Counted from the first letter of the stretch, positions 12,125-24,302 are shown. The stretch: DNA of 64,000 nt from Phytoseiulus persimilis (GCA_037576195.1 CM075101.1:33604001-33668000), one strand, 5' to 3'. The notes: generated by a model from the letters alone, not told the origin. Numbers and translations are program-made.

Positions 12125-15100
12125 GACGAAATCGTGGAGTCAAGAAAAGATGCGGCTGGAGAATAAGTGATCTTGATACATATGTCTGTAGGCAACTTCT
12201 TTGATTTCAATTTGTTTGAGTGGGGCTGAGAAACTCGATTGTGTGGGGGACCGATCGATAATGTGCGGGAACGTCAATGGGCAACAGGATAAAACGCCAG
12301 CGCGGGCTATGACCTTGAGGACACTTTCGTCGAAGGAACAGAAACGACATCAAAGACCGCGAACAGAATACTTTACGTTGAGCTCCCGATTCTGCGGAAC
12401 GTGGCCGGAAGTCTTGAAGCGGAGAAACCGGGTAATCGGTAAATCCCAGCTGTGTTTTGGAACAATTGAGGATCAAAGCTGTCATCCTGTCGAGGGCAAG
12501 CGTGAACGCCAAATCGAGTCGCTCCCCTCTGCGTGCCAGTCCGATCACATCGCTCGCTGTATATCATTTAGCTGCGCAGCCAATATGCAAAGCGGGTAGC
12601 TCGACCTCAACACATGCGACTCAGTTAACTATTCCCGTGGTGGAAGTTGCGGTTCCTTTTCAAGCGGATTCCCTCCTTCAGGCTCGCCAAACGAAGCCTA
12701 GCTGAACTGCTCAGGTCAGCTTGTGTCGAAATCGTCCTGTCTTCAGATTTCTGTTTACTCTCCCTCCTTAGAAATTGAGAAATGATTCCTCCATACTTGT
12801 AAATACAACGCAGGGTCTTCACTATGGTAGATGAAAAAGCGTAAACAAACTCGGCGATGCGAAAAAATTCAAGAAAACCTTAGAAACACTTTGAACGCCG
12901 CAGGGCGGAGATTTATACCAGGAAGCAGAAGCACGTGTGCGCGAAGCACAGACGAGAAGCGGTTACCAATAACCAATAATGCAGTTGCGGGATATGGTAA
13001 AGATGCTGATCACTTGAAATGTGTACGTACCTAAGTCGACGATAGAGAGTGCTCGAGTACCTTGGATCGTAGCCCTTGCCCAACCGACGAAGAGTTGAAT
13101 CTTTGGACCGCCTCCAGGACCAGTTTCTAATGCTACTTTGACGCCTGATGAGTTCAGTGAATCAAGGACGTTGGCAGTACACCATCGACACACCTTTCGT
13201 GTAAAACTCCAGATCGCTCCACATGCTTGTACGTTGGAAGGCTGACTAGAGGCAAAACTTCTGTTTGTGGTCGCGTGGTGTCCTTAGCTCAGAGAGCAAA
13301 ACGACGTGAAGGTGACGGCTTGCCTTCATTGGTTCTTGACCTGGAATACACTCACCCCTCGGGACTGGAGCCTTGGAACGAGATGATCGCCCTCGCGTTA
13401 CCTCTCCACTTCTCTTCCCAAACTTTATGAATGGATACTTTGAATCAAATCCTGCGATACAGGAACTAGTCGGTGAGATGTTGATCCAATTCTTTGTGCA
13501 TCGTCCACGCCTTCTGTCCAAGCATAATATGGCGCCGGTTTTCAGCCGCGCGGCTGATGAAAGGCACGCATCTTCAGTCAGTCTTCGAAAGTCAAATTAT
13601 TGATGTTGTGATTTTTGCGTCGCTTCGTTCTCTAGGATCTCGCAAACGATTTAGCGAGAGATTGTGATTTACCGGCGAACTCTGTTTGCCGGGCGCTGCT
13701 TGGGTTGAGCGTCGGAAAACTGCAGGCGCAGCAGCTAGAGACAATGCTCACGATAAGAGTTTACTCGCTCTCCGAGTGATCGATTGATTCCTCAGTTGTT
13801 CTTCAGTTGGTAGCTTGATCGATCGCTCCATCGACTCATGATGTCGAAGCGTGGGAGAACTGAACCACACAAACCACAAATTTTCATGCTTTGGCGGTCG
13901 CTGGTCTGCTCTCGGAGGCTGGGCGGGGTGAAAACCCGGATGATGGCCGGTTGGGTCCCTTCCTCTGGACGGTGTTGAATGATCGATACCAGAAGTTCGA
14001 TCTGAAAGCTCGGCTCCGTCATTGAAAACTTCGGGAAACTTGTATTATCAGTCAATCAGTCGCTGATGAAACGCTCCTCGTAGGCGTCATCTAGCTATAG
14101 ATGTCCTGATACGCCACGGTTGACGTCATTCCAAACAGCACTTCTCTTCCGGACAAGATCACTGGTATACATGGCTCCGACGAGTAAGAGTATATTCGAT
14201 GAGAAGGGGGAATATAGCTTCGAATTTTCTAAGCAAAGAGTTATTCCCATGCGAGACTGATGTTCCTCCGCGATTGGTTGATGGTTGAAAGGTTGATTGA
14301 TTGAAAGATTGATGGATTGAATGACTGATTTATCGAGCTATGGATGATGTAGAGAATCAATAATGACACAAAGCGAATGAAGGGAGCGGAGGCGTCGCGG
14401 CGACGACTCCGCTCGCCTCCGCAGAATGGCGGATTAGGAGCCGCTGGAATTGTACATTAAGCGTGTAGAAATAACATGACCGTCTGGAAACGCAGACCGA
14501 AACGTGGCGAACGGAGGATATACTAGACGACAAGAACGAGATCAAGTGATTATCTGGCTGGCTGAGAATATCTTGTCTGTGTAAATATTCACCCGAAGTC
14601 GATCCCGTCATTGATCGTACGTTCGTCGCGCGGCGACGGGATATCTGGAATTTCTTGTTCACTTGCTCGCGAAAGGATTTGGCATCATCAACTTCGAACA
14701 ACATTGGTGGGCATTAGGTTAGAGTTAGACGAGGATCGATGGAAGAGGATGGAGACCGAACACAAAGAGGACAAGCTTAGAATCGAACGGGAAATAGAGT
14801 TCCGCAGAGAATAAAAAACAAACTATACAAGCGAAACCTGACAAGGAAATGTGACAACATATTGGTTTCGGCTGTGCTGACGCAACAACCAAACAACGAT
14901 CATGTGGACTTTCATTATGACTCTTGATGATGTGGAACTGAACTAAAAAAAAACACGACATGAACATCAACCTCATAGAAACAACTCAAGAAAATTCCAC
15001 GGATTTCATTCGGGATACTAAAATATCGAAAGTGACAACAAGAAAATATTCTCTGTCGGCATTTGTTATGTTGATCTGCTGATGAAAAGAAGCGAACGCT

Positions 15101-15413
15101 CTATTTAACTTTACCTTACGACTGAGACGAGTGGAGAAAAATAAAGTACAATCATATAAAATACTCCTGCGAGCATTCAAATCTTTCCCCGTACCTCCAA
15201 TCCTCGGAGGATCGGGGTCGTCCCTCATTCCTCTAGAACTCCCATAGGTAAATAATCAGCTCTCCACTGTAGAGGAGATCAGTCGAGTGAAATCCAGCTG
15301 AGGACGATTCAGCTTTGACGCACACTGACAGCCGCGCTGGAGTCTCCCTAGTTCTTTGAAGGGTTGTAGATCAAAAACTTCATCATTCGATCCTGAGTGT
15401 CGTCCTTTCTGGA
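12125..15413. other. Likely sbb 3' untranslated or intergenic DNA
   Basis: No coding exon is supported. Candidate poly(A) signals on the plus strand lie at 14810-14815 and about 15140. Two copies of the Pumilio-type 8-mer TGTAAATA are at 12798-12805 and 14580-14587. A short degenerate TTGATTGA microsatellite occurs near 14276-14325. Long 3' untranslated regions are usual for scribbler, but the transcript end cannot be fixed from sequence alone. Confidence 0.4.
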
Positions 15414-15419
15414 TTTATT
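15414..15419 (-). terminator. Poly(A) signal AATAAA of the phosphorylase kinase alpha gene
   Basis: AATAAA on the minus strand starts 51 nt after the stop codon at 15470-15472. Its closeness supports the stop as the true end of the protein and argues against a further 3' exon. Confidence 0.7.
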
Positions 15420-15469
15420 ACTCATTTACATCATGCGTTCACACGCATGCTTCGATTGACCTCTGATAT

Positions 15470-18400
15470 TTAGCCTTGACGATGAATATAAAGGCTGGCG
15501 ACACTGCGGAGCATGTAGGTCATCGTTCCAAAGCTCCCCGACGGAGCCGAGTCGATGAAGTGCTCACACAGGCCAGCTATTTTATGACATGGGTCAGTTT
15601 GTGGGGTGTAGTTCAAGCAGCAGAGCGTGGAATTCCCCTTATAATGTAACTGGTCAGCCAGGAATAGATCATGAGCTGTCTGTACAATCGTGTCTACTCT
15701 TATGAAGTTCGGCATTAGCATGTCTTGCTCACAAGTGATCGAAAGGATCATCAATGCCTCAACGAGCATCTGTCGGTACTCAGGCTCAGGTATGTGATTA
15801 AGGAGAGATTCAACGCGAAGTGCGAACTTCAATTCTCCCGGAGTCATTTCCTTTGTCAAGCTGTTCGTCAAACAGTTGTTATTGTCCAATGAAATCGCCT
15901 CGCATCGTTGTAACACCTGAAACCAAGTTGGATCGGTCACTTTCCCGACGGCGAGTGATTCAAATTCGGCACTGGAATTCATTTGGAGTTTAGCTAAATT
16001 TCTACCTGAATCGAGAAATCAACCAACCTTCCAGATGAGTTCGTAAAAGTCGGCGGGAACCCTGTTAAGAGCTCCATCGAGTCGCCGCCTCCTCAGCCAT
16101 TGACCCCGTTTAGCGTCCTCCTCATCATCTTTCTCACTGATGATATCACCGGCTCGTGTACCCCACTTCGAGAAGTACTTTGAAGTCAAAGATAAGCTTC
16201 CCGGACCCATCGATTTCAGTGAGAATTCCCTGCCAGAGAGGATGTTTTTCAAGAGGTTCTGCATGTCGAATGGAGACAACGACAGCAAGGCATCAGCGGC
16301 GTCCTGAGTGCTGCAGGCGAGCGACCTCTCGAGTTCGGAGCACATCACCTGGATGATGAGACCGATGCGGAGGCGAATCATCTCATTGAAGAGTTGAGGC
16401 TCCGTGTTCATGAACATTGCCAAGTACACAATGAGTTCTTGAGTGAGCATTGCCGTACTCTGATCCCCTGGATGGGCTTTCTCAATTATCGCACGAAACT
16501 CTTTCGTTGACAGAGGCCGAGTCAGTGTTTGCTCGTTGTTGGGGGGCATACCAACTGTGACCTGTTTCTGCCGAACCAGCAGATCTGTGAGGCTCTTGGC
16601 TAGGTCTTCGACACGCTTCCCTAGGGAAGCAGCAAAATGTCTCACGAGTCCCCATTTCTTCGCTTTGCATGCCTCATGGTAGAACCGATGGAACAAGTCT
16701 TTGACCGTTACCACCGAGTGGGCCTGGCCAAGCCCCGTATCCCACCCGAGACCCTTATTGGTTGCCAGGAAATGGAGAATGTCTCCTTGCTCGTCTAGAT
16801 CTTTGGTTTCTCCGAGCTGGCGCAACATCTCGGTTACATCCACCCTACTGCCAATCGAACCGGTCGATTGCGTTGAGTGGATGTCACCTGGATCGCCAAC
16901 AACGGAACGTGATCGACTTATGATACCGGCCACACCTGTGCGTCGGATTCGTTGCATCCCAGGCGCCTGAGGGACCACAACTCCCGGATAGCTGAGGTAT
17001 GTTCGACGGTACTCTTTGTCCAGGTAGTCACGTAGTTCTGGTTTCAGCTCCTGTCCTTCCAGGAAAGATAAGTTCGAAAGACACGAGGTGTTCAGGAAAT
17101 CCGAAATCGTACCGACTGTGACTCGAGTACCGTTGATGTAACCACTGAGGAGTTTCTTAACAGCCAGACGCAGAGGAGGTGGAATCTTGCCGTTGTCGAG
17201 TTGACTGCTCCGAATCATCGTTATTATTGTAGGCCTGCCCAACATGTTCCAGCTGCTTTTCAACACAGCGATGTCAGACCGCATTGTGCTGAGAAATAGA
17301 TCTATATCGTTGACAAGGTGGAATTTCTCGACGTCGAGGTTTTGTGGTAGGAAGGCGTACACTTTGCTGTCGAGTGTGTAGAGCTTACTCGTGCTGAGAA
17401 GTCCGACATCTGTCGAAAGTCTACCGTTCAGTTCCATCTTCTCATTCAGACCGAGACACGAGTAGATTTTCGAGAGCACTCGCGCGGATCGAACCTGCAC
17501 CGGCGCGGCTTCCTGTATACTTTGAACGGATGGCATGAGAGGTAGGAGAGCCTCTTTGGTTTCCTGGTCTTCGGCCAAGATGGTGACTTGGACCACGATT
17601 TCTGGCTTCTTATTCGTGCTGAAGCGCCTGTTCAGGGGGTCGAGCTCTCCCGGGGCAATGAGACCTTCCATGAGGAGTCCTGCGATAACGTAGAGACTCT
17701 GGGCCCATAGGAAAGGTGTCGTTCCCACCGCATGCCGGACCTGACTGTGAGGGTTCCTTTTCTCCTCCTCGATGTTCTTTCCGGCAACGGCATACATTTC
17801 TGGTATGAGACTCAGCCCGTTTTCGTCTTTCACAACGATGGTATTGAGTAGCTTCAAATAGCTCTCCGCCGTGGATCTGTCATTCGTGAAGAGCGAATTG
17901 ATCACCATGTAGCAGAAGAATAAGGGCCATTCGCACTCGATGTCTTCAAACATACTGAGCTCCCACGGGTCGTAGTAGAGTCTTTTGCTGTCTTCTCGGG
18001 CAGTGCGATAACCGTCTCGTAGGAAACGTTTGCAACCGTATTTTCCTAGAATGGAAGAATGAAGTACACGAAAGAATGGAACACAGGCCGAACACCTCGG
18101 AAAGCTTCGCAAGACTTCCCAACTTGGTTCCAAGTACGGCTACCCGAGGCTCACCTTGCAGTTTCTCGAGGATTGTATCCTTGGTTTTGTCGACAAGCTC
18201 CTGCTCGGAGACCGCAAATGCCGGAAAGCCGATTATTGACAGTTCGGCGGCGTCAACCTCTTTCGAGTTCGATTCGCGAGGCAGCATCGAACGCAGAACT
18301 GCATCGCATTTTTGCGACTCGTCGGCCAAAACCTGAAACAGCAGAATTGTCGCAACTGATTTCTGGCGTTATCATGAGACCCCCGATAGTGAGCAAACAT

Positions 18401-19250
18401 CATTTCAAAGGGGATATCGCTCGCGCCAATTGCCACCAACCTGGATCACAGATTGGGGTCCACCCCGACCACCGAACAGATCCAAATCGTTCAGAGCTTC
18501 CAAAGCTGCCTTCGCCATCCCGATGGAACTGGCGTTCAGTTCTGGCAGACCATGGTTGGTTTTGTCGCCACGCTCCCAGATGCCATAGTCAGGAACGAAG
18601 TATGCAGATTCGATATAGAAGACGAGATTCTGTACGAAAGCCACCTCGTCCATATTGAAAATGATCTGTAGTCCTGAAGCTGTCATCTGCGCCAGTGTGA
18701 GGAGGTAGAGAGAAGTAGCGTCTAGCTGCAGGTGACCCCACTCAGTATCTCCGACGCACGGATTCCCGTCCACGGAGGAGTATTTGGCGTGGAGGCAATC
18801 CATTTGACTCAAGGTTTCCTTGAATTTCTCAACCTTGTGGCTTTGGCGCATCATAGAAACCAGTAGGCCTCGCATGTTCTTCACCTTGAATATACGAGAG
18901 TCAGAGTTGAATTCCGCCCATGAACTTCTCGAAATGCTTGAACGTGAGATACCGACACTCCGAGAATGTCGATGAAAGTTCAGGAGTAGATGTTCAAACC
19001 GAGTCACACTTACGCAGCTCTGTTCGAGCTCGTAGGCTCGCGAAGGATCGAACTTCTTCAGCGCCAGACTCAGAGCCCACACGCACATGATCGTGTATAC
19101 ATTGTCACGAACCCAGGCATGGTTTTTGAAATGGCCTTGGCTCGGGATCAATCCACTGACAGGATCTTGGTGTTCGAGTATGTACTGCTGAACCATGCGG
19201 TTGTAGTAGTTCAGTCGAGACGAATAAGTTCCTGCACGTGAGGCGGACAT
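15470..19250 (-). CDS. PhKa: Phosphorylase b kinase regulatory subunit alpha
   Basis: Five exons (minus strand, 5' to 3'): 19250-19014, 18884-18441, 18332-18155, 18045-16028 and 15916-15470. Phases agree and give 1,107 residues against about 1,235 in mammals. The subunit holds the catalytic gamma chain and calmodulin in the (alpha-beta-gamma-delta)4 holoenzyme that activates glycogen phosphorylase. The N-terminal glucoamylase-like domain is clear: [46 protein letters not shown] and GGPQSVIQV. Next come [20 protein letters not shown] and IECEWPLFF, a shortened variable linker, and the C-terminal part with [36 protein letters not shown] and EMTPGELKF. Alpha rather than beta is indicated by the alpha-type [13 protein letters not shown] and DSAPSG-FGTMTY segments. 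It ends SLYIHRQG, lacking the farnesylated CAMQ-type tail of mammalian alpha chains. The 2,018-bp exon 4 shows heavy intron loss. Confidence 0.95.
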
Positions 19251-20591
19251 TTTCGGTGGAGTGTCTAGAAGAGTTCGAGCAGATGAGAGACAGAAGTGTG
19301 GAAGCAATCGTTCCGAAGTCAAGATGCCCGAGTCAAAGTTCTCGCAAACATTGCCAGCTTCCTCCAATGATCACGAGAATTTCCTGGGACACTGTTCTCT
19401 CATTTGTCCTTCAATGACTGGAAGTGAGCAAGATGTCAGAGAACAAGAGAGAGAGCGGGACTCACCTACTTCCTTGCCGCGTTCTGCTCTGGATCTTCCT
19501 ACGAAACACGGGGTTCGGAGCTATTCGCACGACGGAGCACTATGGGAATAGCGCACTCTTGACCACATCTCAGAGTGCGTGCCCTTCCTCGAAGACTCTC
19601 ACTACAACTGAGGAGTGTTGTGCCAACGATTGCTGATGTTGTCGCCTGCACCAGGACTGCTACGGAGAATCGAGTTGGCAGACCAACAACAACTGAACAC
19701 CCAACACAGCCTCTAAACAGCCGGCCGTACCGTCTATTACGAGCCCTCTCCGGAAGCGCATGCGCGTACGGCTCTATTATGGTACCAGTTCTCGCTCATG
19801 GCGAGGAGGATAGGTTTCGGAGTCACGACAAACAAGGATTCTTAGAATCGAGGACTTTGCGATTGGCGATCCTAACTCAAAGCTTTTCGAGAGGGCCCAA
19901 GAATCAGCCCTCCGAGAAATCGGATAGGTTCCGGGAGAAAACGCGATCCTCTCGCTGAGTGGAGCCCGACTTTGCATGACCCCCAGGGTTTCGTGGAATG
20001 CTCTCCGTGGGGAGCCAGATAGCTCCAATCTGAAGTTCAAGCTGCGTGATCAAAGTCTGAGAAAGCTCATCGAGCTCGTATTGGTACCGAGGCTACAGTC
20101 AATAACCCCATCGGTAGGAGACACTGTCGTGTGACGAGATCCCTGGTGCAGAACTAATCTCAGATTCTCTGTCGTTGAGTGCCACAGGGACTCCACGCTT
20201 CCCAGATCGCGTCATCGGCAGTTCATCTCCTCAGAACGAGTGGAGATTCACATCGCGTTCAGAGATTGGATTGTCTCCCGAGTCCGCCGGATCAAATCGG
20301 GAATTTTCTGGAGGATTCCCTGAGAGCTCGATCATGATAGTCTGAGGAGATTTCTAGAGGAGAGATCAACGCCATGACCTTAATAATCTTTGGGAAACTT
20401 CGGAGAATCAATAGTGCGGTTGATGACTTAATATCTTCGGAAAACCCTTAGAGTGGCGCCACCTGGCGTCTCAGTGTGGTAGCTGAGAAGTAAACATATT
20501 GCAATGTGATTCGCCGCACCGCTATCTTAGTGACAAATAGACATCCCCTTAGAGTTGACATTTGTCCGAGGACATCCTGTGCGATCTACGG
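19251..20591. other. Intergenic region between divergent genes
   Basis: About 1.3 kb separates the start codons of the phosphorylase kinase alpha gene (minus) and the HAD-family gene (plus), so it should hold both promoters. Short open frames cover 19261-19958 but show no recognisable domain. No TATA box was convincing. Confidence 0.4.
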
Positions 20592-21335
20592 ATGAATCGT
20601 TTCGCCATCGTTTCGTTTGACTTTACGAATACCATCGTGAAATTCCGCTACACGACGCCAGCTGTATACGCTAGAGTCGCGCTCGAGCATGGGGTGGTGC
20701 TGGAAGAAGAGAGGGTCGAAAAATCCTTCAGAACAAGCTACAAGAAGTTATGGTATGACCACCCGAACTTCGGCCACGAGTCTATCGGTTGTCGTGAGTT
20801 TTGGCGCAAGGTGGTGTCTTCATGTTTGATCGGAGCTGGCTTGAAGGGTCTCATCGGCAGCAAGGAATTACGCACAAGGATTTCTGACCATCTCTACGAC
20901 GCTTTCGCGACCGATGAATTCTGGGAACTTGACTGCTCGACTGCTCCTGTACTCGAGGCGATCAGAGCCGAGCATTGCAAATTGATTGTGATATCAAACA
21001 TGGACGAGCGACTGGAGGTCATCTTGAAATCATTGAAAATCCGTGAATATTTCGACGCCGTGGTCACATCGTATGAGACCGGAATCACCAAACCTGATAG
21101 GCAAATTTTCGACCATGCCCTCGCGGCGGTAGATAAAAGCAAAAGATTCGCTGCGCATTCGGCGGTTCATATCGGGGACGACTTCGATAAGGACTACAAT
21201 GGCGCTCGCAACGCGGGTTGGAGCGCTCTTTGGTTGAACGAGAGGAAGGAGTCGAAGCGGATTCCGCACGATCATGTCGTGACGTCCCTGCAGGACGTCC
21301 CTCAGCGACTACATCGGATGGATGTGGGTTCATGA
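20592..21335 (+). CDS. HAD-superfamily protein, HDHD3-like
   Basis: A single exon codes for 247 residues, close to human HDHD3 (about 250). The start is the ATG before NRFAIVSFDF; the frame is open a little further upstream but without another ATG. HAD motifs are visible in order: motif I SFDFTNTI (residues 8-15), motif II with the conserved Ser in LIVISNMDERLE, motif III Lys in TGITKPDRQIFD, and motif IV HIGDDFDKDYNGARNAGW. The helical cap domain lies between motifs I and II, as in subclass C1. Motif I reads D-F-T-N-T, so the second Asp of the DxDxT phosphatase signature is Thr. Human HDHD3 also lacks it, so phosphatase activity is doubtful and the true role is unknown. No intron is seen. 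Confidence 0.88.
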   Translation: MNRFAIVSFDFTNTIVKFRYTTPAVYARVALEHGVVLEEERVEKSFRTSYKKLWYDHPNFGHESIGCREFWRKVVSSCLIGAGLKGLIGSKELRTRISDHLYDAFATDEFWELDCSTAPVLEAIRAEHCKLIVISNMDERLEVILKSLKIREYFDAVVTSYETGITKPDRQIFDHALAAVDKSKRFAAHSAVHIGDDFDKDYNGARNAGWSALWLNERKESKRIPHDHVVTSLQDVPQRLHRMDVGS

Positions 21336-22832
21336 TGCATGAAAAGTGAAAAAAAAACAGGAACGGCGCAACCGAACGTTGAACCTGAGCACAGACATGC
21401 GGGATCCCAGACGCGATAACGTGGAACAAATGAGATTTGGAGATGAATGAGTTAGGAAGTACGGTGAGCGGTCTTCGGGATAACGAGGGAAAAACAAGAT
21501 ATCGATTTTTCGAGGGGTGTCTTCCATCCCCTCAAAAGGGAGAAATGCTCCTGCGCATCGAGATTACTCGATCCATTGGCGATGACAACTGGTCCAAATT
21601 TCTCGACTGCTTCCGCCTGAAATTCTCCTCGATTCATCCTCGATGGAGACGTGGATGGGTGCCCGTCAACTGGGCTTCGCCGTCAACCGGGCTACGGGGG
21701 CAGCAGGGGCCTTAACCTGATCTCACCGAATTCCCCCGCACGACTCCGAAAACTGGCTGTCGATCTGCTCGCATCGCTCCGCTCGCTCGCCCGAGCCCCA
21801 ACCTAGCCTAGCCCGCTTCAAGTCCGCTCGGAAGTTGACGGCGAGGCCTAGTTGACGCGCTCGGATGCAGTAATCGCTGGTGGTCCGCTAGGTGTCCTCC
21901 CGTTACCCCGAAACATTTTCCCCGAACTGTTTCGAAGACGAATTTGTACCGGCTGTTCGTCGGACGAGAACCTCTCCTGATTCTGAGACCCTCCTAGTGA
22001 AAGGGGCTTCTGTGTAGAGCGCGGCATTCATATCGTTGATGTTATTGATGACGAATTAGAGGTTGCCAGGGAATTCCGCTTTTTCTATTCCGCTCGTATG
22101 ATTGGAGAGCGTGCTATCGGTGACTCCGCCTACATCAAGGCCTCTTTGAAGCAAGTCAAAAACTTCGCAGTTGACAGTACGAATTACTACCTTTACGTTG
22201 AATAAAGTGTGGACTGGATAATATTTCATCGATGGAGGATTGAATTCCCTAAAGGAACATGGGAGACATCGTTCGGAAACATAATTTTCCGGCAGTGAAG
22301 AATTGCAGAGTCGCTGAATGTTTCACCCCAAGCCTATCAGGCACGCTCACACACATCGGACTGCTCTTCAAACATGGACGACTTGCTGAAATCAGCCAAG
22401 AACGTTGCCGACCACGACAACGAGCCCCTTCGGTGAGTGCTTCTCCCTTTCCAGTTGGATGTACTAAGTACCATATACCTCGAGGAGCCCGTCATGCACC
22501 TTTCGATGGACCCAGAGTCGTTGGGGCTGATACACATTACTAAGACTTCGCTAGCGAACTGTTTCCGCGTACACTCACACGGTGGAAGCTCGTAACGAGC
22601 ATAGAGCGCATTTAGAGCCACAGATGTTGTACCGCCCTCTGGGAACCTGCTCGTCAGACACAGGCAAGGGAAGTTCATGCAATCTCAAAGAGTTGGCGAA
22701 CATGTGTTTCTGTTAACAAACGCGCCGTTCGGAAGATGTCCGAAAAGAAATGTTCCTCTGTTCGGAAATCCAGAGTGGATATCAGGCCGAATCCCCGGAT
22801 CCCTGTGAGCAGTTGTCGAGTGTTCCAAGAAT
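21336..22832. other. Intergenic region with one possible 5' exon of the coiled-coil gene
   Basis: An ATG at 22374 opens 19 codons (starting MDDLLKSAKNVADHDNEPLR) and ends at a strong donor GTGAGT at 22433, which looks like a genuine short first exon in phase 2. No acceptor with matching phase leads directly into the frame at 22833, so either one more exon lies between or this belongs to something else. The rest shows nothing recognisable. Confidence 0.35.
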
Positions 22833-23948
22833 ATGGAAGACCTAGGAGCCAGAGTCGACGAGGTTATGTCGAACCTGGTGGAGCAGGTTGGCGCTCTCAA
22901 CGCTGAGGTGGCTCAGAAATCTGCGAAAATTGATCAGTTAACCAAAGTGATTGCCGGTCTCGAAAGTGATTTGGCCAAGGTGAGGAGAGCCGAATGCGTC
23001 AGTTTTTCGTCTGAGCTGTCGTTCTTCGCCGAGAACTTGGGGATTCAGGTGCAGACGCGATACGTGGCTCCTTGACGTATCGGAGTTCGGTCAATTGAAT
23101 AGTCTAACCATGCCGTCGAATTCAATAGCAGCGCTCACTGAATCTCAATCCTAAGATTACATCTCTTTCTAGCTGACTCCACTCTTCTTTGAGCAACAGA
23201 GGGAACTTTATTCGTTGCGTCTTAGATTTGATTCTATCCGAGCAGCGCAGGCAGCGCTCATTGAGCTCGTGAGTGTGCCCCTGTAAATCTACCTTCGGCT
23301 TCGACATAAGTAATTGGGAACTATCATCAGATGAACGGGAAACCCTGATCTCCGTATCGTGCGCGCTCATTTTTTGGGTATTTGACTGAAGTTTCTCACT
23401 ATTTTGGGTATTCTCTAAACTGCCAATTCCAGCTCGAGACAAAGCTCAGCTTCTCTCGGCGGATCAATGACAAACTTTGTGACTTGATAACGAACACGTA
23501 CCGTAGCCACCAAGAAAACAACGACCGATCGTTGGAGGAAGTGGAGCGTCTCAAGGAAGAGGTCGCTTCCAGGGAAAATTATAAAGAAAGCATGGAGAAA
23601 CTACTGAGCGAAAATCTCCATCAGTCTGATCAAGGAATCTCGAGAGTGAGTTCTCCGACTATTCCTTTAGATGCTCTTCTCGGTCTTGCCCGCATGAGAA
23701 TATCGTCTAGAATACCCAGGGGAACCACGATTTCTTGCATCCCTTTATTCCAGCTGCTGGAGCGTTATGCCACAGAAGTCCGAGATGCGCACAGAGAAAA
23801 GTGTCTCTTTGAAACAATGTTGCGCAAGTTCAAGAACGACGACCATCGTAGTCGTGAGGGTTTCAATCGGCTGTGCCGCGAGCTTATCCAAGAGCAGCAG
23901 CGGCTCATCGAGTCTGAGTTACCACCTCCGAGAAACTCCCCGCCATGA
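22833..23948 (+). CDS. Coiled-coil protein of unknown function
   Basis: Four exons are supported by splice sites and matching phase 0: 22833-22979, 23173-23268, 23433-23645 and 23754-23948, giving 216 residues. The protein is almost wholly helical. It starts MEDLGARVDEVMSNLVEQV, continues through heptad-like stretches (RELYSLRLRFDSIRAAQ; KLCDLITNTYRSHQENNDRS; LEEVERLKEEVASRENYKE; EVRDAHREKCLFETMLRKF) and ends in LIESELPPPRNSPP. No transmembrane segment or signal peptide is seen. I do not recognise the family. The architecture would fit a small scaffold, centrosomal or trafficking-complex subunit, but that is only a structural impression. An extra upstream exon at 22374-22432 is possible. Confidence 0.65.
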
Positions 23949-24115
23949 TAGCTCCGGTTGGATGCCTTGGAACGAACCAAAGTCGGATCTACCGAAACCA
24001 CCCGGCATTGTCGCTAGCCGTACTGCGCATTATTACGTCTTCGGGGATTGTTATTAGATATTGAGGATGGGAAACGGTTCCAGATTTTGATGTTCCGGAA
24101 CCGGGGGATAATCAG

Positions 24116-24121
24116 AATAAA
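24116..24121 (+). terminator. Poly(A) signal AATAAA of the coiled-coil gene
   Basis: AATAAA lies 168 nt after the stop at 23946-23948 on the same strand, a normal 3' UTR length for this window. Confidence 0.6.
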
Positions 24122-24270
24122 TTCTACGAGATATTGTGAGGTATACTGTGTTCACCATGGACTCATCGATGTTGCTATGAGGCAAACGTGCAGCAATACG
24201 CGAATATGCCCCTGAGTCAGGGCGGCTGGGAAATTCCCGTCTCTGTCCGCTATTGCAGCAAGAACCAGAG

Positions 24271-24302
24271 AGCGTTCCATGGCTGGCTTGCCATGGAACG
24301 CT
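24271..24302. repeat. Perfect inverted repeat, 13-bp arms, 6-nt loop
   Basis: The arm AGCGTTCCATGGC is followed by a 6-base loop and then its exact complement GCCATGGAACGCT. A further CTTGCCATGG follows directly. It could be a structured RNA element, a binding-site palindrome or a remnant of repeat DNA. Confidence 0.8.

Noticed and set aside
12201-12705. Open frames that might be further scribbler exons
   Set aside because: They do not continue any scribbler-like composition and have no phase-matched splice sites that I could support.
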